Of a DNA stretch of 64,000 nucleotides, positions 55,187-63,429 are shown one piece after another; position 1 is the first letter of the stretch; every line of letters starts with the position of its first letter. Origin of the DNA: an uncultured Senegalimassilia sp. Lineage in GTDB: Bacteria > Actinomycetota > Coriobacteriia > Coriobacteriales > Eggerthellaceae. The translations under genes were made by a program, and so were the position numbers. Where the stretch lies: NCBI GenBank assembly GCA_934630815.1, contig CAKTWI010000001.1:62001-126000 (forward strand), written 5' to 3'. The notes below the pieces were generated by a model. The model worked only from the letters and a program-made list of their open reading frames with translations, was not told the DNA's origin and made no database searches.

Positions 55187-56101
55187 ATGGAAACCGCACT
55201 CATCAAAGTATTCGCCTTCGTCTGCATCATCATCGCAGGCTACTGGATGGGCCACACCGGCAAGCTCGGCAACATGCCCGGTGAGTTCGTGTCGAAGATC
55301 GTGTTCACGTTCACGCTGCCTTGCGCGGTGCTGCACGCGTTCGGCGCTGCCGACTTCTCGCCGGAGATGCTGCTGCTCGTGCCCCTCGGCTTCGCCTTCG
55401 CCTTCGGCGCATACCTGGTCACCTTCGCCATCACCCCGCGCGCCAAGCGCAGCGACCGCGCATTTTACCTGCTCAACGCCTGTGGATTCAACCTGGGATG
55501 CTTCGCGCTGCCGTTCGTGCAGGCCATCTTCTCGCCCACCATGGCCGTGGCAACCTGCCTCTACGACGCTGGCAACGCGTTCATGATGGCCGGCGGTTCC
55601 TATGCGCTCACCGGCCTGATCGCCGGGGGCAAGCGCATCGAGCACCCGGTGCGATTCGTCGCCAAGCGCCTGTTCTCCAGCCTGCCCTTCGATACGTATC
55701 TGCTGATCATCGTGCTGTCGGTAGCGGGAGTGCACCTGCCCGCCGAGCTGGTAGCCTTCACCGAGCCCATCGCCAACGCCAACTCGTTTCTGGCCATGTT
55801 CATGCTGGGGCTCATGATGAGCTTCTCCGTCTCACGCGAGCGCATGGCGAAGGTGGCCCGCCTGGTAGGTTTGCGCGCAGCGTTCAGCGTGGTGCTGACC
55901 TGCATCGTTTGGCTGGCGCTTCCGGTCGACGACGTTATGCGCGCCCTGCTCACGTTGCTGGTGTGGAGCCCGGCAAGTGCGCTTGCGCCTATGTATACCC
56001 AAATGTCGGGCGGCGACGGCGGCCTAGCCGGCTTCGCGAACGCCCTCACCATCATCCTTGGCGTGATCGCCGCCACCCTCATCGCGCTGACGCTGGTGTA
56101 G
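55187..56101 (+). CDS. AEC (auxin efflux carrier) family transporter
   Basis: 304-residue membrane protein with about ten helices in two five-helix halves. The first half contains VSKIVFTFTLPCAVLHAFGAA and NLGCFALPFVQAIF; the second has FLAMFMLGLMMSF and ends in FANALTIILGVIAATLIALTL. Bacterial AEC members move malate, malonate and other organic acids; the substrate is not readable here. The ATG follows AGGAAGAAAG. It is transcribed with the preceding lyase direction but has its own leader. Confidence 0.85.
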   Translation: METALIKVFAFVCIIIAGYWMGHTGKLGNMPGEFVSKIVFTFTLPCAVLHAFGAADFSPEMLLLVPLGFAFAFGAYLVTFAITPRAKRSDRAFYLLNACGFNLGCFALPFVQAIFSPTMAVATCLYDAGNAFMMAGGSYALTGLIAGGKRIEHPVRFVAKRLFSSLPFDTYLLIIVLSVAGVHLPAELVAFTEPIANANSFLAMFMLGLMMSFSVSRERMAKVARLVGLRAAFSVVLTCIVWLALPVDDVMRALLTLLVWSPASALAPMYTQMSGGDGGLAGFANALTIILGVIAATLIALTLV

Positions 56102-56205
56102 CGCTTCAGCGAAAATCTTTTGCGAAGATTCCCCAAACATGTTGACTGCGGCTTACTTATGCTTACTATGTTAGCCACGGATTACATGAATGGGAAGGAG
56201 CCGCC

Positions 56206-56913
56206 GTGATCATAGGCGCATCGGGTGCGAGGTCGAGCCGCACCGCCGATCTTGAGCGCAAGCTGGTGCACCACTGCTCCCCTGCGCTTGCCGGGCTGAA
56301 GCCGGCGAACATGTTCGTATACCGCGAAGGCGCCGACGCCGGCGAAAACCCCGACGGAAGCGCCGCGCTCGGCGCCCTCGACTCAACCAAGTTCGCCCAT
56401 GAGCTGGGCATCTGCCGCAAAAAACTCGAGCCGTGCGGAGTGCGTATCGAGATATTGGCACGGCGAAAGACCGGCCTATTGTTGTACGTGTACCGTCCAA
56501 CCATGCTGAGGGAATACCTTGCGCAGCCCGAGGTATTCCGCTATCTGCAAGACGAGGGCTACGACCCCTCCGACCTTTCCGCCTGCATCGCCAAGCTGCA
56601 CCGCCGCATCTGCGGAACCGACCTGGCCGCCACGCTTTCCGGCAGCTGTGCGTTCCCGCACGAGATCGGGTTCTTCTTGGGCTACCCCTACGACGACGTG
56701 GTGGGCTTCATCGAGAACAAGGGCGAGAACAGCCTGTGCAGCGGCTGCTGGAAGGTGTACAGCCGCGCCCGCGATGCGCAGGCGTGCTTCTGCTGTTACA
56801 AAACCTGCACCGCGGCCTACGAGGACCTGTTCGACGAGGGCGTGCCCATCGACTGCCTTGCCTCCATCGACGAGAACTTCCCCGCTCAGGAGGCGTTCGC
56901 GGCAGCGGTGTAA
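56206..56913 (+). CDS. DUF3793 family protein
   Basis: 235 residues. The DUF3793 core is plain: CAFPHEIGFFLGYPYDDVVGFIENKG, CSGCWKVYSRARDAQACFCCYKTC. Seven or more cysteines cluster in the last 60 residues. The function is unknown. In anaerobes the family commonly stands next to a flavodoxin gene, as it does here (174 bases downstream), suggesting a redox or iron-related role. The start is GTG at 56206 with AAGGAG upstream. Confidence 0.8.
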   Translation: MIIGASGARSSRTADLERKLVHHCSPALAGLKPANMFVYREGADAGENPDGSAALGALDSTKFAHELGICRKKLEPCGVRIEILARRKTGLLLYVYRPTMLREYLAQPEVFRYLQDEGYDPSDLSACIAKLHRRICGTDLAATLSGSCAFPHEIGFFLGYPYDDVVGFIENKGENSLCSGCWKVYSRARDAQACFCCYKTCTAAYEDLFDEGVPIDCLASIDENFPAQEAFAAAV

Positions 56914-57087
56914 CCTGCGTCCGTAGGCGCGAAAAGCTCGCAAGCACGCAAACGCCGCAAGCATGGAACGCCGGCGACGGAACTCGCCCTTGCCGCATTC
57001 GCGCCGAACGGTCGATGCGCTCGCCCGAAGCGCATCGACCGTTCGGCACAAGACCGACGCTTCCCTTGCAAACGAAAGGATATGCAG

Positions 57088-57507
57088 ATGAGCAAAGTAG
57101 CAGTGGTGTATTGGAGCGGCACGGGCAACACCGAGGCCATGGCAGATCTGGTGGCGCAGGGCGTGCGCGCGGCGGGCGGTACCGCCGACCTGGTGCAATG
57201 CAACGATTTCAGCGCTGACCGCATCGGTGACTTCGACGCGTTCGCCTTCGGCTGCCCGGCCATGGGCGACGAGGAGCTTGAGGACACCGAGTTCTTGCCC
57301 ATGTACGACGAGGTTGAACCCGCGCTGTCCGGCCAGAAGGTGGCCCTGTTCGGCTCCTACGATTGGAACGACGGCGAATGGATGGAGCTGTGGGAGCAGC
57401 GCGCCGACGAGGCCGGCCTGAACGTGGTGGACAGCGTCATCGCCAAGGATTACCCCGACGATGACGCCGCCGCCGAGTGCATGCGTCTAGGCGCGCTGCT
57501 GGCATAA
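57088..57507 (+). CDS. Flavodoxin
   Basis: FMN electron carrier of 139 residues. The phosphate loop is SGTGNTEAMA (about 10-19), FGCPAMGDEELED forms the second FMN loop, and FGSYDWNDGEWM the third, matching short-chain clostridial flavodoxins. AAAGGA lies 7 bases before the ATG at 57088; an ATG two codons earlier is too close to it. It probably pairs with the DUF3793 gene. Confidence 0.92.
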   Translation: MSKVAVVYWSGTGNTEAMADLVAQGVRAAGGTADLVQCNDFSADRIGDFDAFAFGCPAMGDEELEDTEFLPMYDEVEPALSGQKVALFGSYDWNDGEWMELWEQRADEAGLNVVDSVIAKDYPDDDAAAECMRLGALLA

Positions 57508-57532
57508 CGCGGCTCGCAAAACCACCGATCCG

Positions 57533-57718
57533 CTACTCAGAAGGCTTCCCTTGGGAAGCCTTCTTCGTGTTTCCGCCCCCGCAACATGAGCAAGAGGCCT
57601 TCTTCATGCGCTTCCTCCCACAGCACGAGCCATCGCCGGAGAACGTGCGAACGGCCCTTCTAGCCGCGAACACGGCGGCAACGGCGATGACGATGCAGAT
57701 GATCACGGTCGCGACCAT
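57533..57718 (-). CDS. FeoB-associated Cys-rich membrane peptide
   Basis: 61 residues: one N-terminal membrane helix (VATVIICIVIAVAAVFAARR), then a basic tail with CC and CSCC clusters (GSCCGRKR, ASCSCCGGG). This is the form of the small proteins normally encoded with feoAB for ferrous iron import, but no feo gene is in the window. AAAGGTGG precedes the ATG. Its last codons lie inside the hairpin that ends the converging flavodoxin gene. Confidence 0.75.
   Translation of the reverse strand: MVATVIICIVIAVAAVFAARRAVRTFSGDGSCCGRKRMKKASCSCCGGGNTKKASQGKPSE
57539..57564. terminator. Bidirectional hairpin at the flavodoxin / Cys-rich peptide junction
   Basis: A 12-bp perfect stem, AGAAGGCTTCCC / GGGAAGCCTTCT. 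It terminates flavodoxin on the plus side and encodes the tail KKASQGKPSE on the minus side. Confidence 0.7.
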
Positions 57719-57893
57719 GGTCCCACCTTTCTTAGCTTTGGTTAACAGTACAAGGCGATTGTAGCACTTGTATACCCCCATGGGGCATATTCGGAGCGGT
57801 ATTTCCCATTTATTCGCTAGGCTTATCGACAGCATGAAAAACCAGGTATCTGATTTTCGAAATACCTCGCGAGCTGAATCTCCTATATTCCTA

Positions 57894-57922
57894 TTGACCC
57901 GCTTCCTTTGCTTCGGTATAAC
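57894..57922 (+). promoter_or_regulatory. metY promoter
   Basis: TTGACC (57894-57899), a 17-base spacer and TATAAC (57917-57922), giving a leader of about 60 bases. An AGGTAT...ATACCT inverted repeat lies just upstream (57843-57866) as a possible operator. Confidence 0.75.
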
Positions 57923-57987
57923 TTACAACCGTCATCACGTTATATGAGAACAAGAAAGCCATAGTAATCGATTTGGGAGATAGCCAG

Positions 57988-59283
57988 ATGTCTGAGAAGC
58001 AGAAGTACGCATTCGAAACCCTGCAAGTGCACGCCGGACAGGAGCAGCCTGATCCGGCAACCGACGCCCGCGCCGTGCCGATTTATCTGACCTCGTCCTT
58101 CGTGTTCAAGGACGCCGCCACCGCCGCCGGCCGCTTCGGCCTGACCGAGCCCGGCAACATCTACAGCCGCCTGACCAACCCCACGGTCAGCACCTTCGAG
58201 GAGCGCGTGGCCGCGCTCGAGGGCGGCGTCGGATCCCTTGGCGTGGCAACCGGTTCCGCCGCCATCACCATCGCCGTGCAGAACATCGCCACTGCCGGCG
58301 ACCACATCGTGTCCTCCACCAACCTGTACGGCGGCACGCTGAACCTGTTCGAGCACACGCTGGCCGAACAGGGTCTCTCCACCACGTTCGTCAACCCGGC
58401 CGACCTGGACGCCGTCGAGGCCGCCATCCAGGACAACACCAAGCTGCTCTATGCCGAGACGCTGGGCAACCCCAACTCCGACGTGCTCGATCTTGAGGCC
58501 TGGGCCGACATCGCGCACCGCCACAACGTGCCGCTGATCGTGGACGCCACCTTCTCCACCCCCTACCTGCTGCGCCCCATCGAGCACGGCGCCGATGTGG
58601 TCGTGCACTCCGCCACCAAGTTCATCGGCGGCCACGGCACGGCCATGGGCGGCGTGATCACCGATGCCGGCACGTTCGACTGGGCCGCCAACGCCGATAA
58701 GTTCCCCGGCGTGGCCAAGCCCAACCCCAGCTACCACGGCGTGGTGTTCACCGAGGCCGCAGGCCCCGCAGCCTATATCACGAAGGCCCGCGCCACGCTG
58801 CTGCGCGACCAAGGCGCCACGCTCTCCCCGTTCAACGCATGGTTGCTGCTGCTGGGCCTGGAGACGCTGTCCCTGCGCGTCGACCGCCACGTTGAGAACG
58901 CGCTGAAGGTGGTGGAGTTCCTGAACAACCATCCGCAGGTGGCCTCTGTGAACCATCCGGCGCTGGCAACCGGCCGCGCCAAGGAGCTCTATGACGAGTA
59001 CTACCCCAACGGCGCCGGCTCCATCTTCACATTCGACGTGAAGGGCACCGCCGACGACGCGCGCAAGTTCACCGAATCCTTGAGCCTGTTCAGCCTGTTG
59101 GCCAACGTTGCCGACGTGAAGTCGCTGGTCATCCACCCGGCTTCCACCACGCACTCCCAGCTGACCGAAGACGAGCTGCTAGCCGCAGATATCAAGCCCA
59201 CCACCGTGCGCTTGTCCATCGGCACCGAGAACATCGACGACATCATCGCCGACCTGGCAGCCGGCTTCGAAGCCATCAAGTAG
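57988..59283 (+). CDS. metY: O-acetylhomoserine aminocarboxypropyltransferase / cysteine synthase
   Basis: PLP enzyme that makes homocysteine (or cysteine) from O-acetylhomoserine (or O-acetylserine) and sulfide. 431 residues, the longer MetY type, starting [22 protein letters not shown]. The PLP lysine is Lys211 in [18 protein letters not shown], with IYSRLTNPT and GSAAITIA. The chain ends with [23 protein letters not shown] lies before the ATG at 57988. Confidence 0.94.
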   Translation: MSEKQKYAFETLQVHAGQEQPDPATDARAVPIYLTSSFVFKDAATAAGRFGLTEPGNIYSRLTNPTVSTFEERVAALEGGVGSLGVATGSAAITIAVQNIATAGDHIVSSTNLYGGTLNLFEHTLAEQGLSTTFVNPADLDAVEAAIQDNTKLLYAETLGNPNSDVLDLEAWADIAHRHNVPLIVDATFSTPYLLRPIEHGADVVVHSATKFIGGHGTAMGGVITDAGTFDWAANADKFPGVAKPNPSYHGVVFTEAAGPAAYITKARATLLRDQGATLSPFNAWLLLLGLETLSLRVDRHVENALKVVEFLNNHPQVASVNHPALATGRAKELYDEYYPNGAGSIFTFDVKGTADDARKFTESLSLFSLLANVADVKSLVIHPASTTHSQLTEDELLAADIKPTTVRLSIGTENIDDIIADLAAGFEAIK

Positions 59284-59375
59284 CCCGCCAGCGGCAATCG
59301 CCCATGGCGACGCGCGCTACCGGCTCCTATTTCCCCGGCCGGAAGCGGAGCACCCGGAGACGCCAGGCAAAACTG

Positions 59376-59414
59376 AAGGAACTGACCCCGGAAGAGCTCC
59401 GGAGTCAGTTCCTT
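59376..59414 (+). terminator. Hairpin terminator behind metY
   Basis: A 16-bp stem with one mismatch (AAGGAACTGACCCCGG / CCGGAGTCAGTTCCTT) and a 7-base loop. Confidence 0.65.
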
Positions 59415-59521
59415 GTTGCGTAACCTTTTATTTAAGCCACCTGAGTTTTGCAGTTTTAGGGCGCAGTTCAACGAGGACCGCGCCCCGCTTGGAGTACGCG
59501 TACCCGCGGCCGGCGAACAAG

Positions 59522-60319
59522 TTAGCTGAAAAGAATGTCACGGTAGATTCTCTCGTCCGATTCCAAGAAGACGTCGAACACCACATGGATGCCCGGCCCG
59601 TTCCCGTCCAGCCATCCGCGCACCGTGCGGACCGCGATTTGCGCGGCCTCTTCCTGGGGGAACCCGAACACGCCGGTCCCGATGCAGCAGAACGCGATGC
59701 TCTTCGCGCCCGCCTCCCGGGCTGCATCCAGGCAGCTTCCGTAGCAGCTTGCCAGGAGAGCCCGGTCTTCGTCGTCGGGGTTCCCGTCCGCGATGGGGCC
59801 CACGGTGTGCGCGATTCATTTCGCCGGCAGGTTGTAGGCTCCCGTCATCTTCGCCAGGCCCGTCGGCTCTGGGCGCCCCTGCGCCTGCATGATGCGCGCG
59901 CATTCCGCGCGAAGCTGGATGCCGGCGTAGGTGTGGATGGCGTTGTCGATGCAGTGGTGGCCGGGCACCCAGCAACCCAGCATCCGGGAGTTCGCCGCAT
60001 TCACGATGACGTCGGCCGCGAGCGTGGTGATGTCGCCGCGCCAAAGGCTCAGACGCTCGTCAAGCGGCGTGCGGGGAAGCGCCCTTGCGTCGACGATTCC
60101 CATCTTGGCGATGCGGGCCTGGAGCATGCGGTCCTGCGCGGCGAGGAACTCGTCGGCCGCCGGCATCGGCTCGCGCACGTTGACGAGGGCGCGGTAGGCT
60201 TCGAAGAGGGCGCTCTCATCGCCTTCCAGCGATGCCACCGTTTCGCGGGCCTTCTCCGTCCCGAACCGCTCGGCGGCCAAATAGCTGACGCAGTAGGCAA
60301 GGCCTTTCATCCGTTTCAT
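59522..60319 (-). pseudogene. Zinc-type macrodomain ADP-ribosylhydrolase gene interrupted by in-frame TGA
   Basis: The reading frame runs from the ATG at 60319 for 265 codons with one TGA at codon 168 (59816-59818). Before it: an N-terminal helical part, WRGDITTLAADVIVNAANS, then GCWVPGHHCIDNAIH (zinc-site Cys116, a His at 121/122, Cys123) and MTGAYNLPAK. After it, in the same frame: HTVGPIADG, the FCCIGTGVFGFPQEEAA phosphate loop, and a normal end. Homologues read AKYVIHTVGP here, so TGA stands at the Tyr position. Without read-through the catalytic loop is lost. Either a recent nonsense mutation, a sequence error, or recoding. AGGAGG precedes the start. Confidence 0.75.
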
Positions 60320-60427
60320 CCTCCTATCCTCCGTAACGCGCCGTGCGGGCATGTTTCTTGCCTCCCCGCAATCAGCCGTGGCGCCTCTTGCGGAAGGCGC
60401 CACGGCGTTCCCTGTTCCGGCGAGTCG

Positions 60428-61201
60428 CTAAAACTTGCCGTTTTCGTTCTGCCAGTCAGCCCGGTCGGCGATGGTTTCCATGACGTCCCAGTGCTCAGCG
60501 ATCTTACCGTCCTCCACGCGCCAGAGGTCGTAGTACGACGTGGGCTTGCCACCGAAAGTGCCCTCGCTCACGCCCAGGACGAAGTTGCCCTGCGCGAGAA
60601 CCTGATGGGTCCTGTCGTAGATCATCTGGATGCCGTTCGCGGCGAGCGCCTCGAGCGCGGCACCCAAGCCGGAGAGCCCGTCGGCAATCCCGGTGTTGTG
60701 CTGGAGGTAGACGTCGCCCTCGAAGTACTCCGGGGTCTTCTCGGGGTGCTTCCCCTGCATGACATCTACGAGGAATGCCTCGACGAGGACTCGGTTCTCC
60801 TCCGTCTTGCCGAGATCGGAGGCCTCGATGGAGCCGTCGATCTGTGTGCGACCGGAGGGATTCGGTCCGGCGACGTCGGCAAGATTATCCCAGTGCTCGG
60901 CAATGAGCCCCTGGCCGTTGAAGCGGAAGATGTCGAAGGCAACCTGCTCACCAGCCCCTGCGAAGTTGTAGACGGTCTGCAGGAACACCTTGTCGCCGTC
61001 CTCAAACGCGCGGACGTTTCTCACCGTCGTCTTGACGGGCGCGGAGGCCAGGTACTTTACGGACCCGACGAACGCATCACGGCCCGTACCGTAAGCGAGG
61101 TTGTGCTGAATGTAGCCCTCGTCGAGGAGACTCGCCGCCAGCTCAGCGTCTCCGGTGGCGAACGTGCCGATGAGTTCGAGCGCTTTCTGGGTGTTGCTCA
61201 T
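60428..61201 (-). CDS. Double SnoaL-like (NTF2-fold) protein
   Basis: 257 residues with two SnoaL/NTF2-like domains in tandem: about 1-120 (YIQHNLAYGTGRDAF, FDIFRFNGQGLIAEHWDN) and 130-250 (VYLQHNTGIADGLSG, YYDLWRVEDGKIAEHWDV). SnoaL-like folds include polyketide cyclases, isomerases and many of unknown role. A second start with its own identical ribosome site lies 75 bases upstream (61276), in frame, giving a 25-residue extension that repeats the N-terminus (MSNIKKALDFIGAF against MSNTQKALELIGTF). Divergent from the HxlR gene, which probably controls it. Confidence 0.82.
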   Translation of the reverse strand: MSNTQKALELIGTFATGDAELAASLLDEGYIQHNLAYGTGRDAFVGSVKYLASAPVKTTVRNVRAFEDGDKVFLQTVYNFAGAGEQVAFDIFRFNGQGLIAEHWDNLADVAGPNPSGRTQIDGSIEASDLGKTEENRVLVEAFLVDVMQGKHPEKTPEYFEGDVYLQHNTGIADGLSGLGAALEALAANGIQMIYDRTHQVLAQGNFVLGVSEGTFGGKPTSYYDLWRVEDGKIAEHWDVMETIADRADWQNENGKF

Positions 61202-61276
61202 GTTCGTTCCTTTCCCTGCGGCCTTGCGGCGCTTGAACGCGCCGATGAAGTCGAGTGCTTTCTTGATGTTGCTCAT
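61202..61276 (-). repeat. 5'-end duplication of the SnoaL-like gene
   Basis: The block AGGGAAAGGAACG(G/A)ACATGAGCAACA plus about 40 bases of coding sequence occurs twice in tandem, 75 bases apart. It includes the ribosome site and start codon and is in frame. Confidence 0.7.
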
Positions 61277-61378
61277 GTCCGTTCCTTTCCCTGAGGGTCT
61301 GCGGCCCTTCTCGCCGTTTGCTTGGCTTCATGGTAAAATCTGTGGTGCAAATCGAAAAGTAGGCACAATTAAGTGCTG

Positions 61379-61398
61379 TAGGTACCTCTAGGTAACCA
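61379..61398. promoter_or_regulatory. Candidate HxlR operator
   Basis: Two adjoining 10-base repeats, TAGGTACCTC and TAGGTAACCA, one helical turn apart, 22 bases before the regulator start and in the divergent spacer. GCAC-AATTAA-GTGC lies just beside them (61363-61376). Confidence 0.5.
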
Positions 61399-61419
61399 AG
61401 GATGAACAGGTGGTTCGCA

Positions 61420-61794
61420 ATGAGCGACGATGAAATCGGCTACACTGAATACCGCAATGACGAGCTTCCCGAGAGAAGCAGCCTCCCCGCCTGTCCGGTG
61501 GAGACCTGCGTGTCCCTGATCGGCAGCAAGTGGAAACTGCTCATAATGCGAGACCTGCTCCTGAACGGCTCGATGAGATTCAAGGCCCTCCAGCGCAGCA
61601 TCGGGGGCGTCTCCCAGAAGGTCCTCACCACGAATCTGCGAAACATGGAGGACGCAGGGCTCATCGTCAGGAGGGTCTACGCAGAGGTCCCACCCCGCGT
61701 CGAGTACTCCCTCACGGAGCTGGGCCAAAGTCTGAGGCCCATCATGGATTCCATGTGGGTATGGGGGGAGTCGTACCAGGCTTTAGCGAAGTGA
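61420..61794 (+). CDS. HxlR-family transcriptional regulator
   Basis: 124-residue winged-helix dimeric regulator. It has the family Cys in LPACPVETC (Cys25), LIGSKWKLLIMRDLL, MRFKALQRSIGGVSQKVLT and VEYSLTELGQSLRPIM. HxlR proteins often sense electrophiles or oxidants through that Cys. I choose the ATG at 61420, which has AGGTGG 6 bases upstream; an in-frame ATG at 61402 is possible. The likely target is the divergent SnoaL-like gene. Confidence 0.9.
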   Translation: MSDDEIGYTEYRNDELPERSSLPACPVETCVSLIGSKWKLLIMRDLLLNGSMRFKALQRSIGGVSQKVLTTNLRNMEDAGLIVRRVYAEVPPRVEYSLTELGQSLRPIMDSMWVWGESYQALAK

Positions 61795-61930
61795 TGCCTT
61801 CTTTTTTGGGTGTGCCCAGATGCTTGCCGATAACGCCGGCGCGGCTACATAGCTCCCGCCATCGCATTGCACCGTATTCAAGATGCCTAAATCTGATTCA
61901 GGAATAAAGAATGGATCGGCAGCACCTATC

Positions 61931-62030
61931 CGGATGAGTCTGGGAGGGAAAGCCCCGCCAGGCGGCAACCCTCCAAAGGTCATGGCGCTTCCGCTTCCCC
62001 GGCGGCGCGCGCCATGACCGCGATCGGGAA
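61931..62030 (+). ncRNA. Putative SAM-family (SAM-I/IV-like) riboswitch aptamer without a downstream gene
   Basis: Contains GGATGAG, then GGAGGGAAAGCCCCGCC and GGCGGCAACCCTCC, the core order seen in SAM-I/SAM-IV aptamers (GGAGGG...GCCCC...GGCAACC). An 11-bp stem, GGTCATGGCGC / GCGCCATGACC (61978-61988 / 62009-62019), follows. The only feature behind it on the plus strand is the hairpin at 62109-62138; all following genes are on minus. The class call is from memory of the motif and unverified. Confidence 0.45.
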
Positions 62031-62108
62031 AGCTCCGAAAACCGCTTCCCTGATTCGAACAACCCCTTGTCAGAACTTCCTTTCGCCAGGATCTCCCCGA
62101 TAACAAAG

Positions 62109-62138
62109 CGAAGGCCCGCTCAACTGAGCGGGCCTTCG
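62109..62138 (-). terminator. Terminator of the small membrane-protein gene
   Basis: A 14-bp perfect stem, CGAAGGCCCGCTCA / TGAGCGGGCCTTCG, followed on minus by CTTTGTT. Nearly the same sequence and flanks as 2298-2322. Confidence 0.75.
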
Positions 62139-62169
62139 TGATGAATCGAGATTATAGAGCGAGAAGCGG

Positions 62170-62637
62170 CTATCCGCGCGAAGCCGCACCGGGAACCAGC
62201 GGGCACGGGGCGGGACGATTGCCGCGACGCGCGAAACGGATAAGGAAGCTTGCGCCGGAAAGCGCCAGAGCAACGCCCAGACCCGTGTAGAAGAACGCGA
62301 TGAACCATGCGGGAACCAGGCCGAAAGCGCGAAGGGAAATGCCGCCGGTCATCATGATGGCCATCATGGCATAGCCCGGCACGTCGAAGAAATGCCAAAC
62401 GCCGATGCGCTCGGCCTCGTAACCGGCGATGCGGACGGCATGCTTGCTCACCATCTTCGAGAAAACCTTGATGTGGAACAGCGTGAACACCACAGCAGCG
62501 CCGATAGCGAGCAGCCACCACATTCCCTGATCCATCTGAGCGAACGACTGGATACCCAGCCAGGCGATGTTCCCGCCGGCGATAAGCCAAACAATGCCGG
62601 CGACTAAAAGCAACGTACGCTTCGAAACTTTCAGCAT
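62170..62637 (-). CDS. Four-helix membrane protein of unknown function
   Basis: 155 residues with about four membrane helices (8-32, 39-58, 88-105, 108-130). A polar segment between helices two and three (FSKMVSKHAVRIAGYEAERIGVWHFFD) is the most conserved-looking part. No family is recognised. AGGGGGCAG precedes the ATG. The 81-base upstream spacer is crowded with TATCG-type repeats (62667-62701), suggesting specific regulation. Confidence 0.75.
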   Translation of the reverse strand: MLKVSKRTLLLVAGIVWLIAGGNIAWLGIQSFAQMDQGMWWLLAIGAAVVFTLFHIKVFSKMVSKHAVRIAGYEAERIGVWHFFDVPGYAMMAIMMTGGISLRAFGLVPAWFIAFFYTGLGVALALSGASFLIRFARRGNRPAPCPLVPGAASRG

Positions 62638-62666
62638 ATCTGCCCCCTCTGAAACGAAACGGACGG

Positions 62667-62701
62667 TATCGGCTAACCGATATCGATACTTGATATCGAT
62701 A
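62667..62701. promoter_or_regulatory. Cluster of inverted and direct repeats before the membrane-protein gene
   Basis: TATCGG-CTAA-CCGATA (62667-62682) overlaps the first of two exact GATATCGATA copies (62679-62688, 62692-62701). Confidence 0.5.
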
Positions 62702-62718
62702 ACTGTATCAGGCCACCC

Positions 62719-63240
62719 CTACAGAATCCAGAGACCCACAAAACCTGCAAGCATACCCAACAAAGCCCCCACCACGACATCGCGAGGAAAATGCACACCC
62801 GACACCACGCGAATGACCCCCAGCAACACTCCAGCAGCCAGCATGACCGGCCCCACCCATGCAAGCGGGCAGCAGGCGCAAAACGTCATGGCTATGACGA
62901 AGATGCTGAACGCGTGCCGGCTGGGGAACGAATTGCCGCGCGTGTCCTTCGGGATGACGGGCGACGCATCGAACACCTCGTACGGACGCGGCGCGTTGAT
63001 GGCCTTGCGCATCACAGTGACCAGCGCGAACGAGATGCCCGGTACTAGCACGGCGCGGAGCAGCTCGCTCGCCGCACCGGCTACACCGATTGCCGCGGCA
63101 TATGCCAGCCACGCAAGCAGGCACGGATACGCCACATACACCGCGTTAGTGATGATCTTGTTCGCCAGGGAAACGCCGCGCGCCAGCGCAGGGCGGGCCC
63201 GCAAGGAATTGGTCGTAGATATGTAAGTTGATTTCCGCAT
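62719..63240 (-). CDS. PAP2-family membrane phosphatase
   Basis: 173 residues, about five helices, with the three PAP2 motifs: KAINAPRPYEVF, NSFPSRHAF (PSRH form of PSGH) and RVVSGVHFPRDV. Likely a lipid phosphatase, for example undecaprenyl-pyrophosphate or phosphatidate phosphatase; the substrate is not readable. The ATG at 63240 has no ribosome site, but TACAAT (63247-63252) would start transcription at the ATG itself, pointing to a leaderless message. Confidence 0.85.
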   Translation of the reverse strand: MRKSTYISTTNSLRARPALARGVSLANKIITNAVYVAYPCLLAWLAYAAAIGVAGAASELLRAVLVPGISFALVTVMRKAINAPRPYEVFDASPVIPKDTRGNSFPSRHAFSIFVIAMTFCACCPLAWVGPVMLAAGVLLGVIRVVSGVHFPRDVVVGALLGMLAGFVGLWIL

Positions 63241-63388
63241 GCAAGCATTGTATCCGATAGCCGAATCACACGCGCTCGCGTGCATTTATAATCGGCTAAT
63301 AACCTGGTATGATACAACGTTTGCCCAGGTCAACACACGCGTACGGTTCCCGCCAAAAAAGTGCAAATGTATGTGACACCGCATGAAA

Positions 63389-63420
63389 AACGCCCGCAAA
63401 CATCGCTGTTTGCGGGCGTT
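63389..63420 (-). terminator. Rho-independent terminator of queF
   Basis: A perfect 14-bp stem with the loop TCGC (plus-strand reading), followed on the minus strand by TTTTTC. 10 bases past the queF stop. Confidence 0.92.
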
Positions 63421-63429
63421 GAACACTTG

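Noticed and set aside
59816..59818. Selenocysteine codon in the macrodomain gene
   Set aside because: No convincing SECIS hairpin directly after the TGA and no selenium genes in the window; kept only as one explanation in the finding.
61861..62100. tRNA suggested by GATTCGAAC near 62052
   Set aside because: Flanking bases do not form a T-arm or acceptor stem on either strand.
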